Assembly: GCA_003022565.1 (NCBI GenBank)
Contig: PXTN01000127.1
Coordinates: forward strand, 1-35,612
Reading direction: 5' to 3'
DNA: 35,612 nt
Origin: Bacteroidetes bacterium QS_3_64_15
GTDB lineage: Bacteria; Bacteroidota; Rhodothermia; Rhodothermales; Salinibacteraceae
The notes beneath the pieces are model-generated. The model worked only from the letters and a program-made list of their open reading frames with translations, was not told the origin of the DNA and made no database searches. Of the stretch, positions 23,376 through 31,379 are shown piece by piece. Position numbers and translations under genes: made by a program. Within the stretch, counting starts at the first letter, position 1; the number at the start of each line of letters is the position of its first letter.

Positions 23376-24833
23376 ATGCTGCGTCGCCTTCACTGGATCG
23401 TACTGCGTCGGCTGCCAGGCCCCTTCTTTGGATGGCTCGGCACGCTCATGTTTCTGCTGCTGATGCAGTTCCTCATCCGATGGCTGCCCGAGATTGCGGG
23501 GAAAGGCATTCCGATCCTCGTGATCATCGAGCTCATCGCCTACAACCTCGCCTACATGGTGGTGCTGGCGGTGCCCATGTCGGTGCTGCTGGCCGCCCTG
23601 ATGGCCTTCGGCGGACTTGCCGAGTCTGAATACTATACCGTCATTAAGAGCACTGGCATCTCTTTCGGCCAGATCGTGTGGCCCAGCCTCGTCATCGCCA
23701 CGGTCATCATGGGCGGGATGCTGTACTTCAACAACGTGATGCTGCCGGAAGCCAACCATCGGGCCCGCCAGCTCTGGAGCGACATTCGGGGCAAGCGGCC
23801 GGGCTTTGAGCTCCAGCCGGGCGTTTTTTACGACGGGGTGGAGGACTACAGCATCCTCGTCCAGGACCGACCGTCGGGAACCAACACGCTCATCGGCATC
23901 ACCATCTACGACTATACTCAGGGGCGGAGCCGGCAGGCCGTCATTAAGGCTGAACGCGGCACAATCGAGTCGCACGCCGGAGGCGCGCGCCTGACGCTTT
24001 CGCTGCAGGACGGGGTGATGCACCGCCCGCTTCCCCCGGACGCAAACAACCAGGACGGACGGTACGAACGGCTTGCCTTCGACCGCCACCGCATCCAGTT
24101 CGACATGTCCGACGCCGTCTTCCGACGGTCCGAGTCGGGAGAGAGCTCCCGATCCACCCGAACCATGCGCACGCCGCAGCTCCTCACCACGCTCGACTCC
24201 CTGAAGACGGACCGCCAATCGAAGTACCGCACCCTGCACGAGGAGGTGCGCGGCACCCTTCTCCCAGATACCTCCGATACGACCACCTCCAATACGACCC
24301 GGTCGGACACGGCCGCGGCGTCCGCCCCGGTCTCTCCCACGCACGAATCTGCGTACCTGGCCCTTGCCGGGCTCGAGGCCGGGCGTCACCGCTCGGTGAC
24401 GAGCACCGCTGCCCAGCGGGCCCGGAACACACAGTCGACCATCCAGAGCACCCGCCGTGATACGAAGTGGAAAAGCCAGCGCATCCGCAGTTACCAGGTC
24501 GAGTTCTACAAGAAGTTTTCGATTGCGCTCGCCTGTTTCGTCTTCATGTTTGTTGGAGCGCCGCTGGGACTGGCCATTCGTCGAGGCGGACTCGCTACGA
24601 TCGGTGCCATCGCCCTCGGAATCTTTATGTTTTACTGGATTACGCTGGTCCAGGGCGAGAAGCTCTCGGAACGCGGCTTCTTCCCCCCGTGGTTTGGGAT
24701 GTGGATTGCCAACCTGATCATGTCCGGCGCGGGCCTCTGGCTGATTCTGTATGTCGTGCTCGACCTGGGCGCCACTCCGCCCCTCCGCCGGCGCCTGTGG
24801 GACTGGCTCACCTCCACAGAACCCGGCGCGTAG
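23376..24833 (+). CDS. LptF/LptG family permease (YjgP/YjgQ)
   Basis: A 485-residue integral membrane protein of the LptF/LptG family, the permease part of the ABC system that extracts lipopolysaccharide from the inner membrane. N-terminal helices are near residues 18-36, 45-76 and 98-120. A periplasmic beta-jellyroll-like region follows, then C-terminal helices beginning with FSIALACFVFMFVGAPLGLA. A Ser/Thr/Arg-rich low-complexity insert of roughly 100 residues (about 255-360) makes it longer than the usual ~360. I cannot decide between F and G. It has an upstream purine-rich site and is followed by rsmI. Confidence 0.9.
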   Translation: MLRRLHWIVLRRLPGPFFGWLGTLMFLLLMQFLIRWLPEIAGKGIPILVIIELIAYNLAYMVVLAVPMSVLLAALMAFGGLAESEYYTVIKSTGISFGQIVWPSLVIATVIMGGMLYFNNVMLPEANHRARQLWSDIRGKRPGFELQPGVFYDGVEDYSILVQDRPSGTNTLIGITIYDYTQGRSRQAVIKAERGTIESHAGGARLTLSLQDGVMHRPLPPDANNQDGRYERLAFDRHRIQFDMSDAVFRRSESGESSRSTRTMRTPQLLTTLDSLKTDRQSKYRTLHEEVRGTLLPDTSDTTTSNTTRSDTAAASAPVSPTHESAYLALAGLEAGRHRSVTSTAAQRARNTQSTIQSTRRDTKWKSQRIRSYQVEFYKKFSIALACFVFMFVGAPLGLAIRRGGLATIGAIALGIFMFYWITLVQGEKLSERGFFPPWFGMWIANLIMSGAGLWLILYVVLDLGATPPLRRRLWDWLTSTEPGA

Positions 24834-24893
24834 TGCAGCCGGGCAGAAAATCGCGAAAGGTTCCGTCCGTGCATCGCGTTTCGAAGACCCGTA

Positions 24894-24955
24894 GTAGTGC
24901 GTATTGCGTGTGCGTGAGGACAACGAAGTACGCAGTACGCAACACGAAATACAAA
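24894..24955. repeat. Heptad inverted-repeat element, locus 5 (LptF-G/rsmI gap)
   Basis: The left array, 24894-24914, has words GTAGTGC, GTATTGC and GTGTGCG. The right array, 24928-24955, has GTACGCA twice, then ACACGAA and ATACAAA, approximately complementary to the left. The spacer is 13 bp. It uses nearly the same word as locus 3, 14 kb away. Confidence 0.72.
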
Positions 24956-25033
24956 ACTGCTCCCGAAGGACCTCTGCCTCGGAACTCCAACTTCTGCCCT
25001 TCCGCACCTCCACACGTTCGCCCTTACGGCTCC

Positions 25034-25702
25034 GTGCTCTACCTCGTCCCCACGCCCATTGGCAACCTGGACGACATCACGCTCCGGGCCCTCCGGGTGC
25101 TCCGCGAGGTCGACCTGATTGCCTGCGAAGACACCCGTACCTCCGGGCAGCTCCTCGATCACCACGACGTGGACACGCCCACCACCAGCTATCACGAGCA
25201 CAACGAGCGCGAGAAGGCGCCCGAGCTCATCACCCGCATGCGGGCCGGGCGCGAGATTGCCCTCATCAGCGACGCTGGGTCCCCGGGGATTTCCGACCCG
25301 GGATTCTACCTGGCCCGAGAATGCTGGAACGAAGACATCGAGGTGCAGGCCCTCCCCGGCCCCACGGCCCTCATCCCCGCCCTCACGGCCAGCGCCCTTC
25401 CCAGCGACCGCTTCGTGTTCGAGGGCTTCCTGCCCAAGAAGAAGGGCCGGCAGACCCGCCTGACGGAACTGTCCACCGAGCTGCGGACCATCGTGATCTA
25501 TGAGTCGCCGTACCGCCTGCTGCGCACGCTGGATGATCTGATCGAGCATCTCGGGGCCGACCGCCTCGCTGCCGTGGGCCGGGAGCTTACCAAGAAGTAC
25601 GAAGAGATTGAGCGGGGAACGCTCGAAGAGGTCCGGGCGTACTTCGCGGGGTATACGAAAGTCCGAGGCGAGTGCGTTATCGTGGTTCGAGGAGCATCCT
25701 AA
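25034..25702 (+). CDS. rsmI: 16S rRNA (cytidine1402-2-prime-O)-methyltransferase
   Basis: A 222-residue tetrapyrrole-methylase-fold enzyme. The start is GTG 25034, since the family N-terminus LYLVPTPIGNLDDITLRALR begins there; upstream in-frame codons are read-through of the permease gene and repeat DNA. Motifs: CEDTRTSGQLLDHH, ISDAGSPGISDPG, ALPGPTALIPAL, FLPKKKGR, YESPYRL, RELTKKYEE. It lacks the C-terminal domain of the ~285-residue enterobacterial enzyme, a common shorter form. Confidence 0.95.
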   Translation: MLYLVPTPIGNLDDITLRALRVLREVDLIACEDTRTSGQLLDHHDVDTPTTSYHEHNEREKAPELITRMRAGREIALISDAGSPGISDPGFYLARECWNEDIEVQALPGPTALIPALTASALPSDRFVFEGFLPKKKGRQTRLTELSTELRTIVIYESPYRLLRTLDDLIEHLGADRLAAVGRELTKKYEEIERGTLEEVRAYFAGYTKVRGECVIVVRGAS

Positions 25703-25787
25703 TCCTCGCTTTCCGGCCCCCCACGTGTACTCACGAGAGCCCCGCGTCATTTTTCGTGGCCCTTGTTCACTGGATGCCGACCGTCCC

Positions 25788-26426
25788 GTGAAGTCGCTTT
25801 CGACGTTGCTCCTGAGTTTCCTTCTCGTAGCGGCCCTTCCAGCCCACGCTCAAGACGGCTCGGAGTGTCCGGCCGGCCAGCTACAGCCCATTGATGCCGA
25901 GGTGTCGGCCGACTCAATGAACGCGACGACCGACGCCGGCACCCCGTTGGCCCGCCGGTCGACGGTCACCGATCCGACCCCTGCGGCATCGGTCTCCCCC
26001 ACCACGGACGCAGAGGCTTTCGTGCAAGATCGCATTGAGACGGACGGCCTCCACGTGGTGCACTTCTGGGCCCCCTGGTGCCCAAACTCGGAAAACGAAC
26101 TGGACAATGGCTGGGCGAATCTCGTCGCCGACAATCCGGACGTCACGTTCACGTTCGTGACCGTGTGGAACGACAACGAGAAGGGCACCGCGGTCCTCGA
26201 CGACTACGGCCTGCCCGACCGCGTCGTTGAGGTGACCCAGCCGGACCTCGGCCCGAGCGACGACGAGTCCAACCGGCGGTACTCCTTTCTGGGCCTCCCC
26301 GTCACCTGGATTCCGTCCACCTGGATCTTCCACGAAAACGGGGAGCTTGCGTTTGCGATGAACTACGGGGAGATGGAGATGGAGACCATCCAGTCGCTCC
26401 TCGACGCGACAAATGCAGACTGGTAA
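25788..26426 (+). CDS. Exported TlpA-like thioredoxin-fold protein with a single active-site cysteine
   Basis: A 212-residue exported protein starting with GTG at 25788, which gives a clean signal peptide (KSLSTLLLSFLLVAALPAHA). A Thr/Ala/Asp-rich linker runs to about residue 75, followed by a thioredoxin fold. The active-site region FWAPWCPNSENEL matches TlpA/ResA, but the second Cys is Ser (CPNS, Cys98). A Cys at 27 near the mature N-terminus is the only other cysteine. The cis-Pro loop is GLPVTWIPSTWIFHENGE. It is probably not a classical dithiol oxidoreductase; a mixed-disulfide or structural role is possible. 84 bp follow rsmI. Confidence 0.82.
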   Translation: MKSLSTLLLSFLLVAALPAHAQDGSECPAGQLQPIDAEVSADSMNATTDAGTPLARRSTVTDPTPAASVSPTTDAEAFVQDRIETDGLHVVHFWAPWCPNSENELDNGWANLVADNPDVTFTFVTVWNDNEKGTAVLDDYGLPDRVVEVTQPDLGPSDDESNRRYSFLGLPVTWIPSTWIFHENGELAFAMNYGEMEMETIQSLLDATNADW

Positions 26427-26495
26427 CTCGCTCGCCGCTCTTGGTCTGCACCCTGCCTTTTTAGACTTTTTCAGACACTACGGATTTTCGTTAGG

Positions 26496-29408
26496 ATGAA
26501 CCGGAAGAGGATTGATCGCATCACCGCCGGGCTCGTCTTTTTGTGGGCGCTCGGCCTCTATCTGGCGACCGTCGCCCCCACGGTCTCGTTCTGGGACCCC
26601 GGCGAGCGCATCGCGAGCGTCTACACGCTTCAGGTGATGCACCCGCCCGGAGCCCCGTTCTACCTGCTCCTGGGGCGGCTTTTCGCCATGCTGGCCCCCT
26701 CTCCCGAAACGGTTGCCTACGCAGTCAACCTGCTGTCGGTCCTCGCCAGCGCCGGCACAGTGCTGCTCACGCACCTCATTGTCGTCCGCCTGGTGCGGCG
26801 GTGGCAACCGGATCTACGCGAGCAGTCCACCGGGCAGTACGTGGTCGCCCTCACCAGTGGCGTCGTCGGGGCCGTCACGCTCTCGGTGAGCGATTCCTTC
26901 TGGTTTAACGCCGGCATCGCTGAGGTCTACGCCCTCTCCACCTTCTTCACCGCCATGGTCGTCTGGCTCGTGCTCCGGTGGAGCGACGCGGCCCGGGCCG
27001 AAGAGGCGAAACTGGGCAGTGGTCGTCACCTCTTCCAGCTCGACGCCAATCGATACCTCGTCGTCATTGCCTTTCTCTTTGGCATGGCCATCGGGGTTCA
27101 CTTGCTGAGCCTGCTGGCGTTCTTCTTTGTCGCCCTCATCGTCTTCTTTACCGAGTTTGACCGCGACCACTGGTCTACCCGGCAACGGTGGCTCCGCATC
27201 GTCGGGGCCGGTGCCATTTCGTCGGCCCTCTTCTTCGCGATCTATCCGGGCATCATCGTCGGGCTTCCCAGGGTCTTCGAGGCCATCGGGGCCCCCTTCA
27301 TCACGGCCTTCGTCTTGGCACTTCTCCTCGGTTACGGCATCTACAAAACGCATCAGAAGCGCCGGTCGGTGGCGAACCTTGCCTTCATGTGCGTCACGGT
27401 CATCTTTATCGGCTACATGTCGTACGCGCTCGTCTTCGTCCGCAGCGCCACCGACCCGCCGATTGACATGAACGATCCGGACACGATTGAGGAGTTCATC
27501 TCCTACCTTGAGCGCGAGCAGTACGGGGACACTCCGCTGCTGCAGGGGGTCACGTACGACGACGCGACCGGGCGGGTGAACCGCCGCAACGGGGAGACGA
27601 CGCTCTTCCCGCGGCGCCACTCCGTCGATCCCTCCCACTGGGAGGTGTATAAGCGCTACGACTCGGACCTGGAGTTCTTTCTCGATTACCAGGTGGGCTG
27701 GATGTACGTCCGGTACTTCCTGTGGAATTTCTCGGGGCGAGCGAGCGACGAGCAGGGGGCGAACTGGATCACCGGAGTCTCGGCCCTGGATCAACACGCC
27801 AATCTGCAAAAGCTACAGACGCCCAGCGAGAAGGAATCGCGCAACGCTTATTTCGCGCTCCCCCTCTTGCTGGGACTGTTCGGCGCCTTCTATCACTTTG
27901 GCCGCGACTGGCGACGGGCGTTCAGCGTGTTCGTGCTGTTCTTTATCACGGGCTTCGGCATCATTCTCTACCTGAACCAGACGCCGATGCAGCCGCGCGA
28001 GCGGCACTACTCATACGTGGGGAGCTTCTTCGCCTTTAGCTTATGGGTCGGGATCGGGGCTGGAGGCATCCTGCAAATGGTTTATGAGTCCGTCCACGAC
28101 TCCCTGTCGAGCATGGGACGGACGGCCTCCCTCCTCGGCGCCGGCCTGCTCGTCTTCATGGCCGTGCCGGGGTGGATGGCGCTGGAAAACTACGGCGACC
28201 ACGACCGGTCGGAGAACTACGTGCCGCGCGACTACGCGTACAACATGCTGAACAGCGTCGAGGAGGACGGCATCCTGTTCACCAATGGCGACAACGACAC
28301 GTATCCGCTCTGGTACCTCCAGAGTGTGGAAGGGGTGCGGCAGGACGTGCGCGTGGTCAACCTGTCGTTGCTCAACACGAAGTGGTACGTGCGCCAGCTT
28401 AAAACCGAGGCCGCGTATGAGTCGGATCCCCTACCCATTTCGATGTCGGAAGACCAAATCGGCAAGCTCGGCTATCGGCAGTGGAAGCCAAAGCAGATGA
28501 CACTGCCCGTGAACGTTGATCAGCTTCGCCCGAAAATTGAAGAGTACCTGCCGGACTCCACCCGTTCTTCGACTCTGGAAAGCCCGATGACCTGGGAGCT
28601 GAAAGGGCGTCCCTTCCGAAAAGACACGCGCATGCTGCAGACGGCCGACGTGACCATCTACAACATGCTGCGGACGAACGCCGAGAACGGGTGGAAGCGG
28701 CCCCTCTACTTCGCCGTCACGGTGGCTCGCTCCGGCCAGCTCAATCTCAAAAACTACTTTCAATTGGAAGGACAGGCCTACCGCGTCCTCCCCATCACGC
28801 ACGATCAACCGCTTGGGCGCGTGATACCAGGATTGACCGACGAGCGCCTCGCGGAATTCAGATTCACGAACCTCGATAATCCCTCGGTCTACTACAATCA
28901 GAACGCCCGTCGGATGGTGGACGGGTACCGACTCCACTTCTCCCACACGGCCGAGCAACTGGGACAAAGAGGACGCACGGAAACTGCGGAGCAACTCCTG
29001 ACCAACTTCACCGAGTCTGTTCCCTTTTCCACCATCCCGGCCGACATGCAAACGCTCTTCTTCACCGCCCAGGCCTACCGGGCCCTCGGCAACACGGAGG
29101 AGGTCGCGGAGCTCCTCGCGGACGCCGAGCCCCTCGTCCTGAACCAGCTCAGGGCGGCCAGCTCGCGACGGCAATTTAGCCGCGCCCTGCAGTACGCCGG
29201 TCGGGTTCGCTCGTCCTACCTCAAGGCAAATCAGACGGAGGCAATGGAGGCGTTCGACCAGAAAATCGATGACGCCCTGGCCAACGCTCCGTTTCAAGTT
29301 CCCGCGCGGCTTCGCCGGGCGTACGGCCTCGAGGCCGACACGAGTGGCGGCGGTCTGGAAACCCCTGGAATGATGCCGTCTCCAAGTCAAGGGGGCCCTC
29401 CCTCTTAA
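26496..29408 (+). CDS. GT117-family (DUF2723) membrane glycosyltransferase-like protein
   Basis: A 970-residue protein of the DUF2723 family, now grouped as glycosyltransferase family 117, common in Bacteroidota-related phyla and related in fold to protein O-mannosyltransferases. The signature FWDPGE (Asp34, Glu37) with HPPGAPFY (49-56) marks the first extracytoplasmic loop. About a dozen hydrophobic helices span residues 10-330 and 450-570, followed by a soluble part. That part has TNGDNDTYPLWYLQSVEGVR and C-terminal helical repeats (AEQLLTNFTES, AQAYRALGNTEEVAELLADA) like TPRs. It likely transfers sugar from a lipid carrier to an exported acceptor; the acceptor is unknown. GTTAGG before the ATG is a weak ribosome binding site. 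Confidence 0.9.
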   Translation: MNRKRIDRITAGLVFLWALGLYLATVAPTVSFWDPGERIASVYTLQVMHPPGAPFYLLLGRLFAMLAPSPETVAYAVNLLSVLASAGTVLLTHLIVVRLVRRWQPDLREQSTGQYVVALTSGVVGAVTLSVSDSFWFNAGIAEVYALSTFFTAMVVWLVLRWSDAARAEEAKLGSGRHLFQLDANRYLVVIAFLFGMAIGVHLLSLLAFFFVALIVFFTEFDRDHWSTRQRWLRIVGAGAISSALFFAIYPGIIVGLPRVFEAIGAPFITAFVLALLLGYGIYKTHQKRRSVANLAFMCVTVIFIGYMSYALVFVRSATDPPIDMNDPDTIEEFISYLEREQYGDTPLLQGVTYDDATGRVNRRNGETTLFPRRHSVDPSHWEVYKRYDSDLEFFLDYQVGWMYVRYFLWNFSGRASDEQGANWITGVSALDQHANLQKLQTPSEKESRNAYFALPLLLGLFGAFYHFGRDWRRAFSVFVLFFITGFGIILYLNQTPMQPRERHYSYVGSFFAFSLWVGIGAGGILQMVYESVHDSLSSMGRTASLLGAGLLVFMAVPGWMALENYGDHDRSENYVPRDYAYNMLNSVEEDGILFTNGDNDTYPLWYLQSVEGVRQDVRVVNLSLLNTKWYVRQLKTEAAYESDPLPISMSEDQIGKLGYRQWKPKQMTLPVNVDQLRPKIEEYLPDSTRSSTLESPMTWELKGRPFRKDTRMLQTADVTIYNMLRTNAENGWKRPLYFAVTVARSGQLNLKNYFQLEGQAYRVLPITHDQPLGRVIPGLTDERLAEFRFTNLDNPSVYYNQNARRMVDGYRLHFSHTAEQLGQRGRTETAEQLLTNFTESVPFSTIPADMQTLFFTAQAYRALGNTEEVAELLADAEPLVLNQLRAASSRRQFSRALQYAGRVRSSYLKANQTEAMEAFDQKIDDALANAPFQVPARLRRAYGLEADTSGGGLETPGMMPSPSQGGPPS

Positions 29409-29605
29409 GAGTCCCCTCAACCCTCTCCGTCTTCAAACAACAAGTAGGCCCGAGGCTCATGTTCAGAAATCGTGTGTGCGAACCAGGGCGGGGGTAAACG
29501 CTGGCGTGATTCGCTTCAGGTCGATCGCGAACTCGCAGATTGCCACGTAGCCGGCCAAGTGCTTCTTGTCGCCCCTCGGAAGGGACGCAAAAAGTTGCGC
29601 TTTGA

Positions 29606-30469
29606 CTATCCCTTCAGCAGACTCCGGAGGACGAACCAGACGTTTTCCCTTTTCTCTCGGAGGCGGCGCGAGAAGTAGGGAAACCACTCGGTGCCGTAGG
29701 GCACGTACACCAGCATGTTGTATCCCTCCGCGGCCATCTCTCGTTGCGTGGTGCGGCGTAGGCCGTAGAGCATCTGAAACTCAAAGTCGCCTGTTCCGAT
29801 GTCGCGACGGTCGGCGAAAGCCTTGGTGGCGTCGATGATCTGATCGTCGTGCGTGGCGATGCCGGAGCCATCGGTGTGCCGAAGGAGCCGCTCCATGTAG
29901 TCGATGTAGCGCGCCCGAATCCGGCTCATGTCCTGATAGGCAATCTCCTCGGGCTCGGCGTAGGCCCCCTTGCAGAGACGCACGCTCACCCCGCGCTCGC
30001 ACATGCGGTCGATGTCCCGATCCGTCCGCTTGAGCATGGCCTGCAAAACCGGCCCCACGTGGTTGGGAAAGTCAGGGTAGACCGCCTCGAAGAGGTTGAG
30101 CGTCGACTGGGTGAGGGCGCTGCCCTCCATGTCGAGCCGCACGAACAGGTCGTGCTCGGCGGCCACCTCCAGGAGCTGCCGCAGGTTGTCCTCGCAGAAG
30201 TCCTCGTCGATGAGCTGTCCCATCATCGAGAGCTTGATGGAGATGCGGTTGCGCAGATCCTCGGTGCCGTCCCGACCGGCGAGCGTGCGGATGAGGTCGA
30301 TGTAGGCATCCCGCGCGGCGAGGGCCTCCTCGCGCTCGTGCACATGCTCGCCAAGCTTGTCGAGGGCCACATGGAGGCCGTCCTGGTTGAGGTCGTCCAC
30401 GACCGGGAGCGACTCGTCGAGCGTCTCGCCCGCCACGAAGCGGCTCGCAAGGAAAAAGGGCAGTTTCAT
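29606..30469 (-). CDS. Proline dehydrogenase
   Basis: A 287-residue monofunctional FAD-dependent proline dehydrogenase, oxidising proline to pyrroline-5-carboxylate. Barrel motifs include RISIKLSMMGQLID, FVRLDMEGS, GVSVRLCKGAY and FEFQMLYGLR. The substrate-binding helix is YFSRRLREKRENVWFVLR, whose Arg-Arg pair contacts the proline carboxylate. The length is that of the short bacterial form. The partner P5C dehydrogenase is not in the window. It is convergent with the GT117 gene across 197 bp that contain only a weak stem (CGCAA/TTGCG, 29586-29599). Confidence 0.94.
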   Translation of the reverse strand: MKLPFFLASRFVAGETLDESLPVVDDLNQDGLHVALDKLGEHVHEREEALAARDAYIDLIRTLAGRDGTEDLRNRISIKLSMMGQLIDEDFCEDNLRQLLEVAAEHDLFVRLDMEGSALTQSTLNLFEAVYPDFPNHVGPVLQAMLKRTDRDIDRMCERGVSVRLCKGAYAEPEEIAYQDMSRIRARYIDYMERLLRHTDGSGIATHDDQIIDATKAFADRRDIGTGDFEFQMLYGLRRTTQREMAAEGYNMLVYVPYGTEWFPYFSRRLREKRENVWFVLRSLLKG

Positions 30470-30576
30470 TTTGAGCTAAGTAATGGAGGCTTGACTTGAG
30501 CGCCTCTGCGAAAGGCGCGGTCTGGATTAGCCTGCGCCCAACAGAGTCTAAAGAGGGCTCAGCAAAGAGGGACTTA

Positions 30577-30772
30577 GAGTCTGTTTTAATTTATCTCTCG
30601 GGCACCCCGGGGAGTACTTCCTCGCTCCGCTCGGGGCGCTCCGAGCGGCCTTGACGGGCTGCAAATCGCCCCTTCACTCGACCGGTAGCCCCACTACAGG
30701 CCTCGTTCAGGGGGCGATTTTCGCTCCGTCAATTCTCGCTCTCCCGATCCGACCCAAAATCAAAACAGACTC
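30577..30772. mobile_element. IS5-like MITE B (196 bp)
   Basis: Terminal inverted repeats GAGTCTGTTTT at 30577 and the complement AAAACAGACTC ending 30772, extending imperfectly another 6 bp. It is flanked on both sides by TTA (30574-30576 and 30773-30775), the 3-bp TNA-type duplication seen in part of the IS5 family. Inside, CCGCTCGG/CCGAGCGG forms one hairpin (30627-30648). A second, nested stem pairs TTGACGG (30651) with CCGTCAA (30726) and AAATCGCCCC (30663) with GGGGCGATTT (30711). No coding capacity. Confidence 0.85.
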
Positions 30773-31126
30773 TTAGGGAACAGAAGACTCGTCTGGGAAC
30801 TATCGAAATTGTTGTGGTGGACTACAGGCATACCACCGCTACAGGTGGGCAGATCAAATGGGTCCTCCTCTCGCCCCCTTAGCCCGTGACCAAAGCGCAT
30901 CTCCAACTCGCAGGGACCCGTTTCCGACTTCTTCCCAACCCTTGCCACAACTCCTCTCCCTCACGGGAAGCCCTCCCTCTGGGAAGCTATCAAAAAAGGA
31001 AAACAGGTGCCTTTCCCATCTTAGAAAGACGTGTACCCCAATTCTAAGGTACGAGCAGAGGAGTCCCCCGATTTGGGCTTCCTTGACGTTTCCACTTTCG
31101 AGGTGTCTCCAGCCAGTACTACAAAT

Positions 31127-31254
31127 GCCGATCAGGGGTTGAACCGCCGAATCGGACCTGAGCCACTGCCAAGGGTGATTTGCTTTTCGAAGAGCCGGAT
31201 TCAACGTGCCTTCAGAGCCTGCAAACGGCGATTTAGCTCAACCCCTGATCCGGC
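31127..31254. repeat. Inverted-repeat unit, possible small mobile element
   Basis: ATCAGGGGTTGA (31131-31142) and TCAACCCCTGAT (31238-31249) are exact complements. The similarity extends inward imperfectly to about 24 bp and outward through GCC/GGC. Flanks share TACAAA, but at unequal offsets, so a target duplication is not proven. Confidence 0.55.
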
Positions 31255-31379
31255 ATTACAAACCTAATTGTAGAATCGGTGCCCAAGTAAGCTGGCGGTA
31301 GGCAGTCGACAATCATTATCAGTAGGGCTCGGGCTCACGCACGGCCTCATGACGCTTCGCGCCCAAACCAATATTCAAA

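Larger units (their letters stand above)
30470..31379. other. Long non-coding region between proline dehydrogenase and susD
   Basis: About 910 bp with no credible gene. It contains a stem GCGCCT/AGGCGC near 30500-30520, the IS5-like MITE (30577-30772), an AT-richer stretch with C/T-rich runs (30780-31120), and an inverted-repeat unit at 31127-31254. Short ORFs here (for example 30858-31142 plus, 30854-31204 minus) show no protein-like composition. Confidence 0.6.

Noticed and set aside
23262-25013. A 583-codon minus-strand frame opposite the LptF/G-family gene
   Set aside because: Antisense shadow of an unmistakable membrane protein; rich in His/Arg/Glu with no membrane or domain pattern.
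30854-31204. A 116-codon minus-strand ORF in the proline dehydrogenase-susD gap
   Set aside because: Composition rich in Trp, Cys, Arg and Gly, no family features, and it overlaps the inverted-repeat unit.
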